DNA of 64,000 nt from Streptomyces specialis (GCF_001493375.1 NZ_LN929897.1:766754-830753); one strand, 5' to 3'; shown: positions 41,798 through 50,465, counted from the first letter of the stretch. A program made the numbers and translations. Notes: a model not told the origin generated them from the letters alone.

Positions 41798-42394
41798 ATG
41801 ACCGACCCGGCTCCCGGCGCGCGCCGCGACGCCGCCCTCGACGCCCGTGGCCTGCGCGCCCTCGCCCACCCGGTCCGGGTGCGGCTCCTGGGGCTGCTGC
41901 GCGAGCACGGCCCCGCCACCGCGACCCAGCTCGCCCGGCGCATGGACCTGACCTCCGGCGCGACCAGCTACCACCTGCGCCGCCTCGGCGAGGCCGGCTT
42001 CGTCGACGAGGACACCGGGCGCGGGAACGCCCGGGAGCGCTGGTGGCGTCCCGTCCACCGGCCGGCGTCGCCCGGCGACCCGGATCGCCCGGCCGGCGCC
42101 CCCGGGGCCGCGCCGGCGTACCCGCGGTCCCTCGCCGCCGTGAACGCGCTCCGCGTCCAGCGGACGCTCGACGCGCTGGAGACGATGCCGGAGCCGTGGC
42201 GGCACGCGTTCGACCTGAGCGACGTCGCGCTGCGCCTCACCCCGGCGGAGGCCCGGCGCCTGCGCGACGAGGTGAGGGCGGTGGTGGCGGGCTTCCGCCG
42301 GGACACGCCGGAGGAGAACGGGTCGGCGCCGGCCGGGAGCGAACGCGTCGTGTTCCTGACGCACGTGCTGCCGGAACCGGCCGACCGGCCGTGA
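41798..42394 (+). CDS. ArsR-type winged-helix transcriptional regulator
   Basis: A 198-aa protein. Residues ~15-85 are an ArsR-like wHTH (LRALAHPVRVRLLGLLREHGPATATQLARRMDLTSGATSYHLRRLGEAGFVDED; ERWWRPVHRP). The longer C-terminal helical part resembles the Streptomyces subgroup with an added dimer/effector region. No metal-binding Cys cluster is present, so arsenic or metal sensing is unlikely. It is divergent from the antiporter operon, with dyad operators between them. Confidence 0.85.
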   Translation: MTDPAPGARRDAALDARGLRALAHPVRVRLLGLLREHGPATATQLARRMDLTSGATSYHLRRLGEAGFVDEDTGRGNARERWWRPVHRPASPGDPDRPAGAPGAAPAYPRSLAAVNALRVQRTLDALETMPEPWRHAFDLSDVALRLTPAEARRLRDEVRAVVAGFRRDTPEENGSAPAGSERVVFLTHVLPEPADRP

Positions 42395-42570
42395 CGGGCA
42401 CGTTCCCGCCGCCGCGTGCGCGGATACCCGCGGTCGGGCGGACCACGGTCAGGCCGATGACGAGAACGGGCGCGGCGTTGCTCATCCGCCGCACGACAAC
42501 GCGCCGGGCCATTGCCCGGTGGGCCGCCGCCGCGATAAGCAGCGGTCATCGCCCACAGGGAGGTTGACCC

Positions 42571-43062
42571 ATGTCGTCCAAGGCCCCTGTCGCCACCGGT
42601 CAGGTGACCGTCAACGTCAGCCCCGCCGAGGCCTACCGCGTCGTCAGCGATCCGCTCCTCATGACCACCTTCGCGGAGGAGACCGTGGAGGCGCGCTGGC
42701 TGCGCGGCGCCACCCACGCCGCCGTGGGCGCCCGTTTCCGGGGCGTCAACCGCAACGGGCGCCGCCGCTGGAGCACCACCTGCACGGTCACCGAGGCCAC
42801 CCGCAACCGCCGGTTCGCCTACGAGGTGGCGGCCACCCCGCTGCGCATCCCGATATCGCTCTGGCAGTACGACATCGACCCGACCGACGACGGCACCGGC
42901 TGCGTCATCACCGAGAGCAACTGGATACGCGTACCGGTGTGGTTCAGGCCCGTCGCCATCCTGATCACCGGCATTCCCGACCGCGTCGGCGCCAACAACG
43001 CGCACATCGCGACCACTCTGGACCGTCTCAAGGCCCATCTGGAGTCCCGCCAGCCGGCGTGA
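42571..43062 (+). CDS. SRPBCC-superfamily protein (polyketide cyclase/dehydrase-like)
   Basis: A 163-aa START/Bet v1-like protein (VTVNVSPAEAYRVVSDPLLMTTFAEETVEARWLRGATHAAVGARFRGVNRNGRRRWSTTCTVTEATRNRRFAYEV, positions ~12-90). It likely binds a hydrophobic ligand; neither ligand nor reaction can be inferred. GGGAGG lies 8 bases before ATG 42571. The preceding 176 bases hold no gene I can support. Confidence 0.82.
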   Translation: MSSKAPVATGQVTVNVSPAEAYRVVSDPLLMTTFAEETVEARWLRGATHAAVGARFRGVNRNGRRRWSTTCTVTEATRNRRFAYEVAATPLRIPISLWQYDIDPTDDGTGCVITESNWIRVPVWFRPVAILITGIPDRVGANNAHIATTLDRLKAHLESRQPA

Positions 43063-43366
43063 ACAGGGCGCGCGCTTCCGCCTCGCGAACGCCGCGACGG
43101 AGTCGGGCACGTCGTCGAGGAGTTGAGCAGGGGCGGCTCTCGACGCCCGCGCCGCGACGGCGCTCGCCCTGTCCGCCGCGCACAGCGGGAGCGATGCGAA
43201 GGGTGCCTCCGGCGTCCGGCTCTCCGTGCCGGTGTCCGCACCGGTGAACCAGTGCCCGACCTCGGCCTCACGACCGGGCGGCAGGAGTCGCCGTTCGTCC
43301 TCGTCGACAACCCCGACGTCGGCCCGCGACCCCGGCCTCCGGTCAACTCCCGGCTACAGTCGGTGC
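43063..43366. other. 304-bp stretch without a supported gene
   Basis: No complete ORF with start, ribosome site and homology is seen. On the minus strand one frame reads protein-like (EVGHWFTGADTGTESRTPEAPFASLPL, then QLLDDVPDSVAAFARRKRA) with reasonable codon bias but no convincing start. It may be an eroded gene end. The last 12 bases hold the -10 for the next gene. Confidence 0.4.
43355..43360 (+). promoter_or_regulatory. -10 element (TACAGT), leaderless-type, for the decarboxylase-like gene
   Basis: TACAGT ends 6 bases before ATG 43367, and no Shine-Dalgarno sequence is present. Confidence 0.4.
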
Positions 43367-44017
43367 ATGAGCGACTATCCACCCGCGCCCTGGCGGCTGA
43401 AGGGCGATATGTACGTCTCCCTCTGGCGGCTGCCCGCCCGGTCCGTTCCGGACTGGGAACTGCCGCCGGGTGTGCGTCCGTTGGCGGTGGGCGGGCGGCG
43501 GGTGCTGGCGACCTTCTGGGTCGACTACCGCCCCGGCGGTGTGCTGGAGTACCGCGAGTTCCTCGTCTCGCTGCTGGTCCGCCACCGGCGCGGCATCGCC
43601 TCCACGGCCGTGGCCGTCTGGGTGGACGACGGGCGCTCCCTGGCGGGCGGGCGCGAACTGTGGGGCATCCCAAAGGAGTTGGGCACCTTCACCTTCACCC
43701 TCGACCCGGCCGCCGGGTTCACGGCCGGGCTGACCACCGCCTCGGGGGAAACGGCCGGCACCTCCTACCGGGACCGGCTCCGACTGCCCCCGATCCGGTT
43801 CCCGCTCCGCACCCGGCTCGTGCAGCGAAGGCCCGGCCTCGGGACGTGCGAGGTGCCGCTGCGGCTGTCCGGCCGGGCCGGGCTCGGCCGCGAACGCCTC
43901 CACGCCCCGGACACCGGCCCGTTGGCTTTCCTCGCGGGCCACCGCCCGAGCGTCACCGTCGCCGTACGGGACTTCCGTTTCCTGGTCGGCGAGGCGACCG
44001 CGCCGCCGCGCGGCTGA
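43367..44017 (+). CDS. Acetoacetate decarboxylase-fold protein
   Basis: A 216-aa protein of the ADC superfamily. The segment GGRELWGIPKELGTFTF corresponds to the active-site loop whose Lys forms a Schiff base in acetoacetate decarboxylase. Upstream it has YREFLVSLLVRHRRGIASTAVAVWVDD. Many family members in actinomycetes are not true decarboxylases, so the substrate is open. It converges with the PhoX-like gene 80 bases away. Confidence 0.75.
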   Translation: MSDYPPAPWRLKGDMYVSLWRLPARSVPDWELPPGVRPLAVGGRRVLATFWVDYRPGGVLEYREFLVSLLVRHRRGIASTAVAVWVDDGRSLAGGRELWGIPKELGTFTFTLDPAAGFTAGLTTASGETAGTSYRDRLRLPPIRFPLRTRLVQRRPGLGTCEVPLRLSGRAGLGRERLHAPDTGPLAFLAGHRPSVTVAVRDFRFLVGEATAPPRG

Positions 44018-44097
44018 ACCGGCCGCCCCCGCGCGGCGTCACGGCCGGAACCGCCGGACGACCGGCCGTGACGCTCGCGTGGTCCGCCGGAACGCGC

Positions 44098-45249
44098 CTA
44101 GAGGGAGGTGCGGAACGGGCCGGTGACCTCGTAGGTGATGCCGCCGGAGCTGGAGCCGGACGTGCCGCGCTGCGAGGAGAAGTACAGCCGGTTCCCGGCC
44201 GGGTTGAACGCCGGGCCGGTGATCTCGGAGCCGGACTGGCCGGTCACCCGCAGGAACGGCGCGACGACATCGCCCGGAGTGATGACGCAGATCTCCATGT
44301 TGCCGCCGTCCTCGGCGACATACAGGTCGCCGACGGCGGCGGCGGTGATGTTGTCCACGCCGGTCAGCGGGGCGCCGGAGACGTTGTCGTCGTAGACGAC
44401 GGCGATGGTGTTGGCGCTCGCGTTGTACGCCCAGACCCGGTTGTCGCCCTTGGTGGTGAAGTAGCAGATGTTGTCGCGGTAGTAGCAGCCCTCGCCGCCG
44501 TTGAACAGCTTGGCGCCGGACACCTGGTCGCGGGTGGGGGTCGGACTGCCGTCCGGGTCGGGCACGTTGACCCAGGACAGCGTGCCGGAGGACTCGCGCA
44601 GCACCTGGAGGGTGCCGGACGAGAGGTTGCCCCACGTCGTCGGGACGAAGCGGTAGAAGCAGCCGTCCGACTCGTCCTCGGTCAGGTAGATGACGCGCCG
44701 GACCGGGTCGGCCGCCGCCGCCTCGTGGTTGAACCGGCCCATGGAGGCCCGCCGCACCGACGCGTTGACGCCCCACGGGTCGGTCTCGTAGACGTAACCG
44801 CCGGCCACCTCCTCGCAGGACAGCCAGGTGTTCCACGGGGTCGCGCCGCCCGCGCAGTTTCTGTTGGTGCCCGAGAGGATGCGGTAGGCACCGGTGATCG
44901 AGCCCGAGCTGTTGAACTTCACGGCGCTCGCGCCGCCCCCGCTGGAGCTGCTGACCTCGGCGTTGGACACGTAGATCCACCCCGAGCCGTCCGCGAAGCA
45001 CGCGCCGCCGTCGGGCGCCTGGTGCCAGGTGTAGCCGGTCCCGGCGACGGTCTGCCCGGTGCGGGCTATGACGCGGCTGGTGAAACCGTTCGGCAGCATG
45101 ATCCCGTTGGCGTCCGCGGGCTTGAGCGCGCCGTAGGGGCCGGTGCCCGGCAGCGCGGGGTAGGCGGCGGCCTGCCGCCACAGGGACCCGGAAAAGGCGG
45201 CAGCGCCGGCTCCGAGGGCGGCGGCACGAAGGACGTTACGGCGTTCCAT
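44098..45249 (-). CDS. PhoX-like (DUF839) secreted phosphatase/phytase-like protein with Tat signal
   Basis: A 383-aa exported protein. The N-terminus ERRNVLRAAALGAGAAAFSGS is a Tat signal with the twin Arg, followed by a cleavage region near QAAA. The mature part is a beta-propeller of the PhoX/DUF839 type (NGFTSRVIARTG; TPWNTWLSCEEVAGGYVYETDPWG; GRFNHEAAAADP; YLTEDESDGCFYRFVP), with the acidic metal-site residues of Ca/Fe-dependent alkaline phosphatases. AAGGAG lies 7 bases before ATG 45249. Its promoter carries a PHO-box-like repeat, in line with phosphate-starvation control. Confidence 0.82.
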   Translation of the reverse strand: MERRNVLRAAALGAGAAAFSGSLWRQAAAYPALPGTGPYGALKPADANGIMLPNGFTSRVIARTGQTVAGTGYTWHQAPDGGACFADGSGWIYVSNAEVSSSSGGGASAVKFNSSGSITGAYRILSGTNRNCAGGATPWNTWLSCEEVAGGYVYETDPWGVNASVRRASMGRFNHEAAAADPVRRVIYLTEDESDGCFYRFVPTTWGNLSSGTLQVLRESSGTLSWVNVPDPDGSPTPTRDQVSGAKLFNGGEGCYYRDNICYFTTKGDNRVWAYNASANTIAVVYDDNVSGAPLTGVDNITAAAVGDLYVAEDGGNMEICVITPGDVVAPFLRVTGQSGSEITGPAFNPAGNRLYFSSQRGTSGSSSGGITYEVTGPFRTSL

Positions 45250-45289
45250 GGCCAATCTCCTTGCTCCTGCGGGGTGTTGGACACCGTGG

Positions 45290-45318
45290 AGCGTAGGAGG
45301 GGAAGCGCGTGCCGTTAA
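45290..45318 (-). promoter_or_regulatory. Promoter of the PhoX-like gene (TTAACG-17-TACGCT)
   Basis: On the minus strand, -35 TTAACG (45318-45313) and -10 TACGCT (45295-45290) are separated by exactly 17 bases. A transcript would start near 45283 and carry a ~34-base leader with the AAGGAG site. Confidence 0.5.
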
Positions 45319-45360
45319 GGATCGGCCAGGGGAACTCTCATCGGCCGGGAGGCACCGCCG

Positions 45361-45378
45361 GGTGAACGCGCGAGGAAC
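45361..45378 (-). promoter_or_regulatory. Candidate PHO box (two direct repeats, 11-base period)
   Basis: On the minus strand GTTCCTC (45378-45372) and GTTCACC (45367-45361) start 11 bases apart. The PhoP repeat unit in Streptomyces begins GTTCACC with an 11-base period; the units match 5/7 and 7/7. They lie 43 bases upstream of the -35. The downstream third unit is poor, so binding needs testing. Confidence 0.42.
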
Positions 45379-45423
45379 TCCTCGGCGGGCGCCCCGCCGG
45401 GGGCTTCGGCCCCGCGCCCGCCG

Positions 45424-46377
45424 TCATCCGCCGCTCCCGGCGATCACCCGGCGCACGTCGGGATTGGCCGCGACGTCCGGCGGCAGCGTCGTCGTGGAGT
45501 CGACCAGGGCGGTGACGAGCTGCTTCGGGGTCACCACCGCGGACGTCAGGTCGGCGCCCCGCAGGTCGGCTCCCGCGAGCTGCGCCTCGGACAGGTTCGC
45601 GCCTCGCAGATCGGCCCCCGCCAGGCGCGCCCGGACCAGGAACGCGCCCTGCATGTCGGCACCCGCCAGATACATTCCCCGCGCGTCCACGTCGCTCAGG
45701 TCGGCGTCGACCAGGGTCGCGCCGGACAGGTCCGCGAGGGGGAAGTACGCGTGGCTCAGATCCGCGCGGTAGAGAAACGCCCGCGCGAGGTTCCCGTACG
45801 GGAAGTCGGTGTACGACAGGGTGGCGCCCCGCAGGTCGAGCGTGAAGTAGGGATCGTCCTCGGTGGTGTCCCGGTAGGCCAGCACGAGCAGCGCGGCGTT
45901 CACATCGGCCCGCGCGCCGTGCAGGACCGTGTCGTCCTCCTCCGCCGCCTCTGCCGCCTCCTGCTCCTCCGCTTCCTCGGCCTGCTCCCCCTCCCCGGCC
46001 GGGGCGGTGTGCGTGCGGATGTACGCGGCCAGCACGTTGGAGATGGTCCGGTGGTCCCGGCGCGAGTCCTGCATGATCCGCTGGAGCGCGTAGATGCCGC
46101 CCAGGCGCACGTCGACGGCCTCGGACCCCAGGTTGGTCACCGCCGCGTTGTACCGGTCGGTGATGTGACTCTGCTGGGTGAGGACCAGTTGCTCGCGCAC
46201 CTGGACGTTGGAGTACCACAGGCCGGCCGCCGCGACGAGAGAGGCCAGGACGACCGACGCCAGCTCGATGCGCCGCGCCCAGTCCAGCCCCCCGCCGCCC
46301 CCGGCCCGGCCACCCGCACCGCGCCGCGCGGCGCGCTGAGCCGTGCGCCGCAACTGCGCGCTGTTCCTGTACGGCAT
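45424..46377 (-). CDS. Pentapeptide-repeat membrane-anchored protein
   Basis: A 317-aa protein. A basic N-terminal tail is followed by one membrane helix (IELASVVLASLVAAAGLWYSN, ~residues 37-57). A middle helical domain (HITDRYNAAVTNLGSEAVDVRLGGIYALQRIMQDS) of a kind often found before pentapeptide repeats follows, then a Glu/Ala-rich linker (~130-150). About 20 pentapeptide repeats of the A(D/N)Lxx type (LDLRGATLSYTDF ... GADLRGANLSEAQLAGADLRGADL) then form a right-handed beta-helix. Function unknown. It occupies the place where acpP would be expected after fabH. Confidence 0.85.
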   Translation of the reverse strand: MPYRNSAQLRRTAQRAARRGAGGRAGGGGGLDWARRIELASVVLASLVAAAGLWYSNVQVREQLVLTQQSHITDRYNAAVTNLGSEAVDVRLGGIYALQRIMQDSRRDHRTISNVLAAYIRTHTAPAGEGEQAEEAEEQEAAEAAEEDDTVLHGARADVNAALLVLAYRDTTEDDPYFTLDLRGATLSYTDFPYGNLARAFLYRADLSHAYFPLADLSGATLVDADLSDVDARGMYLAGADMQGAFLVRARLAGADLRGANLSEAQLAGADLRGADLTSAVVTPKQLVTALVDSTTTLPPDVAANPDVRRVIAGSGG

Positions 46378-46455
46378 CCGAAGCGTCGCCCCCCGAGTCC
46401 CGCGACGCCTCCGCGCAGGGCTACGGCGAGGACCGGAAGGTGGGGGAGAACGCTG

Positions 46456-47442
46456 TCATCCGGCCCTGAGCCGCGAAGCCCGCCGAGCGCGGCCGATGAC
46501 GAGCGCGGTGTCTCCGCTCTTCGCCTGCCCGGTCGCCAGCATCCGCTCCATGGCGAGCGGAATGGAGGCGGCCGACGTGTTGCCGGTGGTCTCGATGTCG
46601 CGGGCGACCGCGACATGTTCCGGCAGCTTCAGCGTCTTCACCATCGAGCCGATGATCCGCATGTTGGCCTGGTGCGGGATGAAGACGTCCAGGTCCGCCA
46701 CGGTGATCCCGGCGGCGTCCAGGGCCTGTTGAGCGACCCTGGCCATCTCGAAGACCGCCCAGCGGAAGACCGTCTGGCCCTCCTGCCGGATCGCGGGGAA
46801 CTTGTCGCCCGGGGCGTAGCGGTCCCAGGGCACGGTCTGGGTGATGACATCGGCCTTGTCGCCCTCGGAACCCCACACCGTGGGCCCGATGGCGGGCTGC
46901 TCGGAGGGCCCGAGCACGACCGCGCCCGCGCCGTCGCCGAACAGGAAGGCCGTGGAACGGTCCTCCCGGTCCGTCAGGTCCGACAGCCGCTCGGCGCCGA
47001 TGACCAGCGCGTAGGTCGCGCTGCCCTCCATGATCAGGCCCTTGGCGAGCGTGATGCCGTAGACGAAACCGGCGCAGCCGGCCGAGATGTCGAACGCGGC
47101 GGGCCGCCGGGCCCCGAGCCGGTGCCCGATCAGGGTGGCGATCGCCGGGGTCTGCGCGAAGTGGGAGACGGTCGAGATGATCACCGCGTCCACCTGCTCG
47201 GCGGTGATCCCGGCGTCGGCGATGGCCTTGCCGGCGGCGGCGATCGCCATTTCGGCCACGGTCTCGTCCTCGCCGGCCCAGTGCCGGGTCACGATGCCGG
47301 AGCGGGACCGGATCCACTCCTCGGACGAGTCGATGTGCTGGAGGATCTCCGCGTTGGGAACGACGCGGGTCGGCCGGTAGCCACCGACGCCGAGGATCCG
47401 CGCGTGCGGCGCGCCCCTGCTGGCCTTGAGTGTGGCGGGCAT
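46456..47442 (-). CDS. fabH: 3-oxoacyl-ACP synthase III (FabH)
   Basis: A 328-aa initiating condensing enzyme of type II fatty acid synthesis, joining an acyl-CoA starter with malonyl-ACP. The Cys-His-Asn triad is visible in AFDISAGCAGFVYGI (Cys ~122), FIPHQANMRI (His) and TTGNTSAASIPLAMERML (Asn). The length is standard. It is 5 bases downstream of fabD, with AGGAG before the ATG. The usual Streptomyces successors acpP and fabF do not follow. Confidence 0.93.
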   Translation of the reverse strand: MPATLKASRGAPHARILGVGGYRPTRVVPNAEILQHIDSSEEWIRSRSGIVTRHWAGEDETVAEMAIAAAGKAIADAGITAEQVDAVIISTVSHFAQTPAIATLIGHRLGARRPAAFDISAGCAGFVYGITLAKGLIMEGSATYALVIGAERLSDLTDREDRSTAFLFGDGAGAVVLGPSEQPAIGPTVWGSEGDKADVITQTVPWDRYAPGDKFPAIRQEGQTVFRWAVFEMARVAQQALDAAGITVADLDVFIPHQANMRIIGSMVKTLKLPEHVAVARDIETTGNTSAASIPLAMERMLATGQAKSGDTALVIGRARRASRLRAG

Positions 47443-47447
47443 GCTGT

Positions 47448-48389
47448 TCAGTGCTCCTGTTCGGCGGCTTCGGCGGCTCGCGCGGCGATCAACTCGCGGG
47501 CCTCGGCCAGGTTATCCGGGGTCTTCACGGCCACTCGCGCCACGTCCGGCAGAACGCGCCGGGCGAGGCCGGTGAGCGTCCCGCCCGGGCACAGCTCGAT
47601 CAGGGCCGTGGCACCGAGACGCCGGAACGTCTCCATGCAAAGATCCCAGCGAACCGGATTCGAAACCTGCGAGACCAGACGACGCACGATTTCCTGTCCG
47701 TCGGTGACAACCGCGCCGTCCGCGTTCGATACGAAGGGGATGACCGGGTCGGCCACGCCGACCCGCCCGGCGGCCTCGGCCATCGCCGCCACGGCCGGGG
47801 CCATGTGACGGGTGTGGAAGGCGCCGGCGACCTTCAGCGGCATCACGCGGGCCTTCCCGGGCTTCTCGGCGGCGAGCGCCGCGAGTTGGTCCTTGGTCCC
47901 GGCGGCGACGATCTGGCCGCCGCCGTTGTTGTTCGCCGCGGTCAGGCCCAGGGCGTCGAGGCGGGCGGCGACCTCGGCCGGGTCGCCGCCGAGGACGGCG
48001 GACATCCCGGTCTCGGTGACCGCGGCGGCCTCGGCCATGGCCTCGGCGCGGCGGCGCACCAGCGCCAGGGCGTCGTGCTCGGTCAGCGTCCCGGCCAGCG
48101 CGGCGGCGGCCACCTCGCCCACGCTGTGCCCGGCGACCGCTCCGGCGGCGGTCGGCCCGCCGCCGAACAGCTCGGCGGCGGACAGCAGCGCGCCCGCGAC
48201 CAGCAGCGGCTGGGCCACGGCGGTGTCACGGATCTCGTCGGCGTCGGCCTTCGTCCCGAGGTGGACGAGGTCGAGACCGAGGACCTCCGACCAGGCGCCG
48301 AGCCGGTCGGCGACGCCGGGAAGGTCGAGCCAGGGGTTCAGGAAGCCAGGGGTCTGGGAACCCTGGCCGGGAGCGACGAGTACGAGCAC
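47448..48389 (-). CDS. fabD: Malonyl-CoA:ACP transacylase (FabD)
   Basis: A 313-aa enzyme transferring malonyl from CoA to ACP. It shows LVLVAPGQGSQTPGFL at the N-terminus, the nucleophile elbow AGHSVGEVAAAALAG (Ser ~96), and catalytic His in VAGAFHTRHM. GTG 48389 is chosen because the family starts with this LVLVAPGQG strand; the frame extends 8 codons upstream. It is the first gene of the fabD-fabH operon and lies next to fasR. Confidence 0.92.
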   Translation of the reverse strand: MLVLVAPGQGSQTPGFLNPWLDLPGVADRLGAWSEVLGLDLVHLGTKADADEIRDTAVAQPLLVAGALLSAAELFGGGPTAAGAVAGHSVGEVAAAALAGTLTEHDALALVRRRAEAMAEAAAVTETGMSAVLGGDPAEVAARLDALGLTAANNNGGGQIVAAGTKDQLAALAAEKPGKARVMPLKVAGAFHTRHMAPAVAAMAEAAGRVGVADPVIPFVSNADGAVVTDGQEIVRRLVSQVSNPVRWDLCMETFRRLGATALIELCPGGTLTGLARRVLPDVARVAVKTPDNLAEARELIAARAAEAAEQEH

Positions 48390-48455
48390 CCTTTCACTCT
48401 CTCTTGGCGACACGGCCCCCGCCCGTGGCGGCGAGGACTAAGAACCGTGGAGGGA

Positions 48456-48471
48456 GTTGTAGATCCTCAAC
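48456..48471. promoter_or_regulatory. GTTG-N8-CAAC dyad between fasR and fabD, possible FasR site
   Basis: GTTG (48456-48459) and CAAC (48468-48471) form a short dyad in the 88-base gap upstream of fabD. FasR is known to activate the fabDHPF promoter in S. coelicolor from this interval. The exact site here is my inference from symmetry and position. Confidence 0.35.
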
Positions 48472-48477
48472 AAAATG

Positions 48478-49725
48478 CTAGGAGTGATGATCCTCTTCTT
48501 CCAGGCGTCCGAGCATCAGCGCGATGCGCAGAGTGAAGGCCGAGCGGACATCGGAAGGGGGCCATCCGGTGACATCAGTCACACGACGCAGACGATAACG
48601 AACGGTGTTGGGATGCACAAACAGCATCCGCGCCGCCCCCTCCAGACTGCTCGCCTGCTCCAGATAGACACTCAGCGTCTCCAGAAGGGCCGAGCCCGCC
48701 TCGCGGAGCGGTTTATAGATCTCCTCCACCAGCAGCGCCCTCGCGGCCGGGTCGCCCGCCATCGCGCGCTCCGGCAGCAGGTCGTCCGCGAGCACCGGAC
48801 GCGGCGCGTCCGGCCACGCCGCGCACGCCCGCAGCCCGGCCGCCGCCGCCTGCGCGGACCGGGTCGCGGCGAGCAGGTCGCCCACCACGGGACCGGCCAC
48901 CACCGGCCCGGACGCGAACGGTCCGATCAGGCCCTTCGCCGCGTGCAACGGGTCGTCGCTGCCGCCCGCGATCACCACCAGGCGTTTGCCGAGCACCCCG
49001 GTCAGGACCTGGAGCTTCGCGTACCGGGCGGCCCGGCGGATCGCCTCGACGGTCAGCTCGCTGTCGCCGTTCGGGGCGTTGCCCAGCACGACCGTGACGT
49101 GCTCGGGCGCCTTCCAGCCGAGGGCGGCGGCGCGGGAGACGTCGCTCTCGTCGGCCTCGCCGGAGACCACGGCGTTGACGACCAGCGACTCCAGCCGCGC
49201 GTCCCAGGCGCCGCGCGCTTCGGCGGCCTGCGCGTAGACCTGCGCGGTCGCGAACGCGATCTCGCGGGCGTAGACCAGCAGCGCGTTGCGCAGCGCGGCG
49301 GCGCCGCCGGGGGCGGCCAGCTCGTCGACGGCCGTCTCCATGACCTCGATGGTGGTGCGCACCATCTCGACGGTCTGCCGCAGCGTGATCGCCCGCGTCA
49401 GCTCGCGCGGCGCGGTGCCGAAGACGTCGGTGCTGATCGCCTGCGGGGTGTCGGGGTGCCGGAACCACTCGGTGAACGCGGCTATGCCGGCCTGGGCGAC
49501 CAGGCCGATCCAGGAGCGGTTCTCCGGCGGCATGGCGCGGTACCACGACAACTGCTCGTCCATCCGCGTGATCGCCGCGGCGGCCAGCTTCCCGGAGGAC
49601 TGCTCGAGGCGGCGCACGGTCGCGGCGTGCGCCACGGCGCTGTCGGTGTTCCCGGCGTTTCCGGTGTTCCCGGCGTTCTCGTCGGGCGTCGCACCAGCGG
49701 ACGCTCCATCATCGGCATCGGACAC
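48478..49725 (-). CDS. fasR: PucR-type transcriptional regulator of fatty acid synthesis (FasR)
   Basis: A 415-aa regulator with no N-terminal receiver. A central helical region and GGDEF-like CdaR domain (residues ~160-300) are followed by a C-terminal PucR HTH (LLETLSVYLEQASSLEGAARMLFVHPNTVRYRLRRVTDVTG, ~residues 350-390). Gene order fasR-fabD-fabH matches Streptomyces, where FasR activates the fab operon. The GTG start at 49725 has a weak ribosome site. It is divergent from the pirin gene. Confidence 0.88.
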   Translation of the reverse strand: MSDADDGASAGATPDENAGNTGNAGNTDSAVAHAATVRRLEQSSGKLAAAAITRMDEQLSWYRAMPPENRSWIGLVAQAGIAAFTEWFRHPDTPQAISTDVFGTAPRELTRAITLRQTVEMVRTTIEVMETAVDELAAPGGAAALRNALLVYAREIAFATAQVYAQAAEARGAWDARLESLVVNAVVSGEADESDVSRAAALGWKAPEHVTVVLGNAPNGDSELTVEAIRRAARYAKLQVLTGVLGKRLVVIAGGSDDPLHAAKGLIGPFASGPVVAGPVVGDLLAATRSAQAAAAGLRACAAWPDAPRPVLADDLLPERAMAGDPAARALLVEEIYKPLREAGSALLETLSVYLEQASSLEGAARMLFVHPNTVRYRLRRVTDVTGWPPSDVRSAFTLRIALMLGRLEEEDHHS

Positions 49726-49786
49726 GGGGACCAGCCTGCCTCATTTCTGTCTCGGTCATACCCGGCGGGGGTGGACGCACGGTGGA

Positions 49787-49792
49787 TACGGT
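49787..49792 (+). promoter_or_regulatory. -10 element (TACGGT), leaderless-type, for the pirin gene
   Basis: TACGGT ends 6 bases before ATG 49799, and no ribosome binding site lies between them. Confidence 0.4.
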
Positions 49793-49798
49793 GGGTCC

Positions 49799-50464
49799 AT
49801 GCTTCAGGTACTGCGGTCCGGTGAGCGTTTCCGGGGTGGCGATCCGGCCGTGGGGATCGACACCCGGCACGCGTTCTCCTTCGGTGGCTTCTACGACCCG
49901 GACAACGTGCGGTTCGGTCCGCTGACCGCCTGCAACGAGGAACGTCTGGCGCCCGGCGCGGGTTTCCCCCCGCACCCGCACCGCGACGTGGAGATCGTGA
50001 GCTGGGTCGTGGAGGGGGAGCTGACCCACGAGGACGCCCTGGGGCGGATCACTGTCATCGCGCCGGGAGACGTCCAGCGCATGACCGCCGGTTCCGGCAT
50101 CCGGCACGCGGAGCGCAACGCGGGGCCGGCGCCGCTGCGTTTCGTCCAGATGTGGCTGGTGCCCGACCGGCCTGGGGGCGCGCCGGAGTACGAGGTGGTG
50201 CGCGGGATCGCGGACGGCACCCCGTACGCGCTGCCGCGCACGGCGGCGGTGCTGCACGTGCGGCGGCTGGCGGACGGTGAGCGGACGGCGGTCCCGGCGG
50301 CGCCGCGCGTGTTCGCGCACGTGGTGCGCGGGGCGGTGACCCTGGCGGGCGAGCCGCTGGGCGAGGGCGACTCGGCGCGGCTGACGGACGCCGGTGAGGC
50401 GGAGGTCCGCGCGGCCGGCGGGCCGGCGGAGCTGCTGCTGTGGGAGCTGGGGCGACCGGACTGA
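49799..50464 (+). CDS. Pirin-family cupin protein
   Basis: A 221-aa bicupin. The N-terminal cupin has the metal-binding motif GFPPHPHRDVEIVSWVVEGELTHED (HxH..E) and GSGIRHAERN (His), as in pirins and quercetinase YhhW. The C-terminal cupin is degenerate. Function in actinomycetes is uncertain; a redox or flavonoid-type dioxygenase role is possible. The TGA at 50462-50464 lies just before the adapter scar, so the gene is complete. Confidence 0.88.
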   Translation: MLQVLRSGERFRGGDPAVGIDTRHAFSFGGFYDPDNVRFGPLTACNEERLAPGAGFPPHPHRDVEIVSWVVEGELTHEDALGRITVIAPGDVQRMTAGSGIRHAERNAGPAPLRFVQMWLVPDRPGGAPEYEVVRGIADGTPYALPRTAAVLHVRRLADGERTAVPAAPRVFAHVVRGAVTLAGEPLGEGDSARLTDAGEAEVRAAGGPAELLLWELGRPD

Positions 50465-50465
50465 C

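Noticed and set aside
42237..42512. 91-codon minus-strand frame beginning MARRVVVRRMSNAAPVLVIGLTVV
   Set aside because: The start looks like a short membrane segment, but the rest is antisense to the ArsR gene and has shadow composition; no ribosome site was seen.
44039..45181. 380-codon minus-strand frame overlapping the PhoX-like gene in another frame
   Set aside because: It is Arg/Gly-rich, while the 383-aa PhoX-like frame carries a Tat signal and family motifs.
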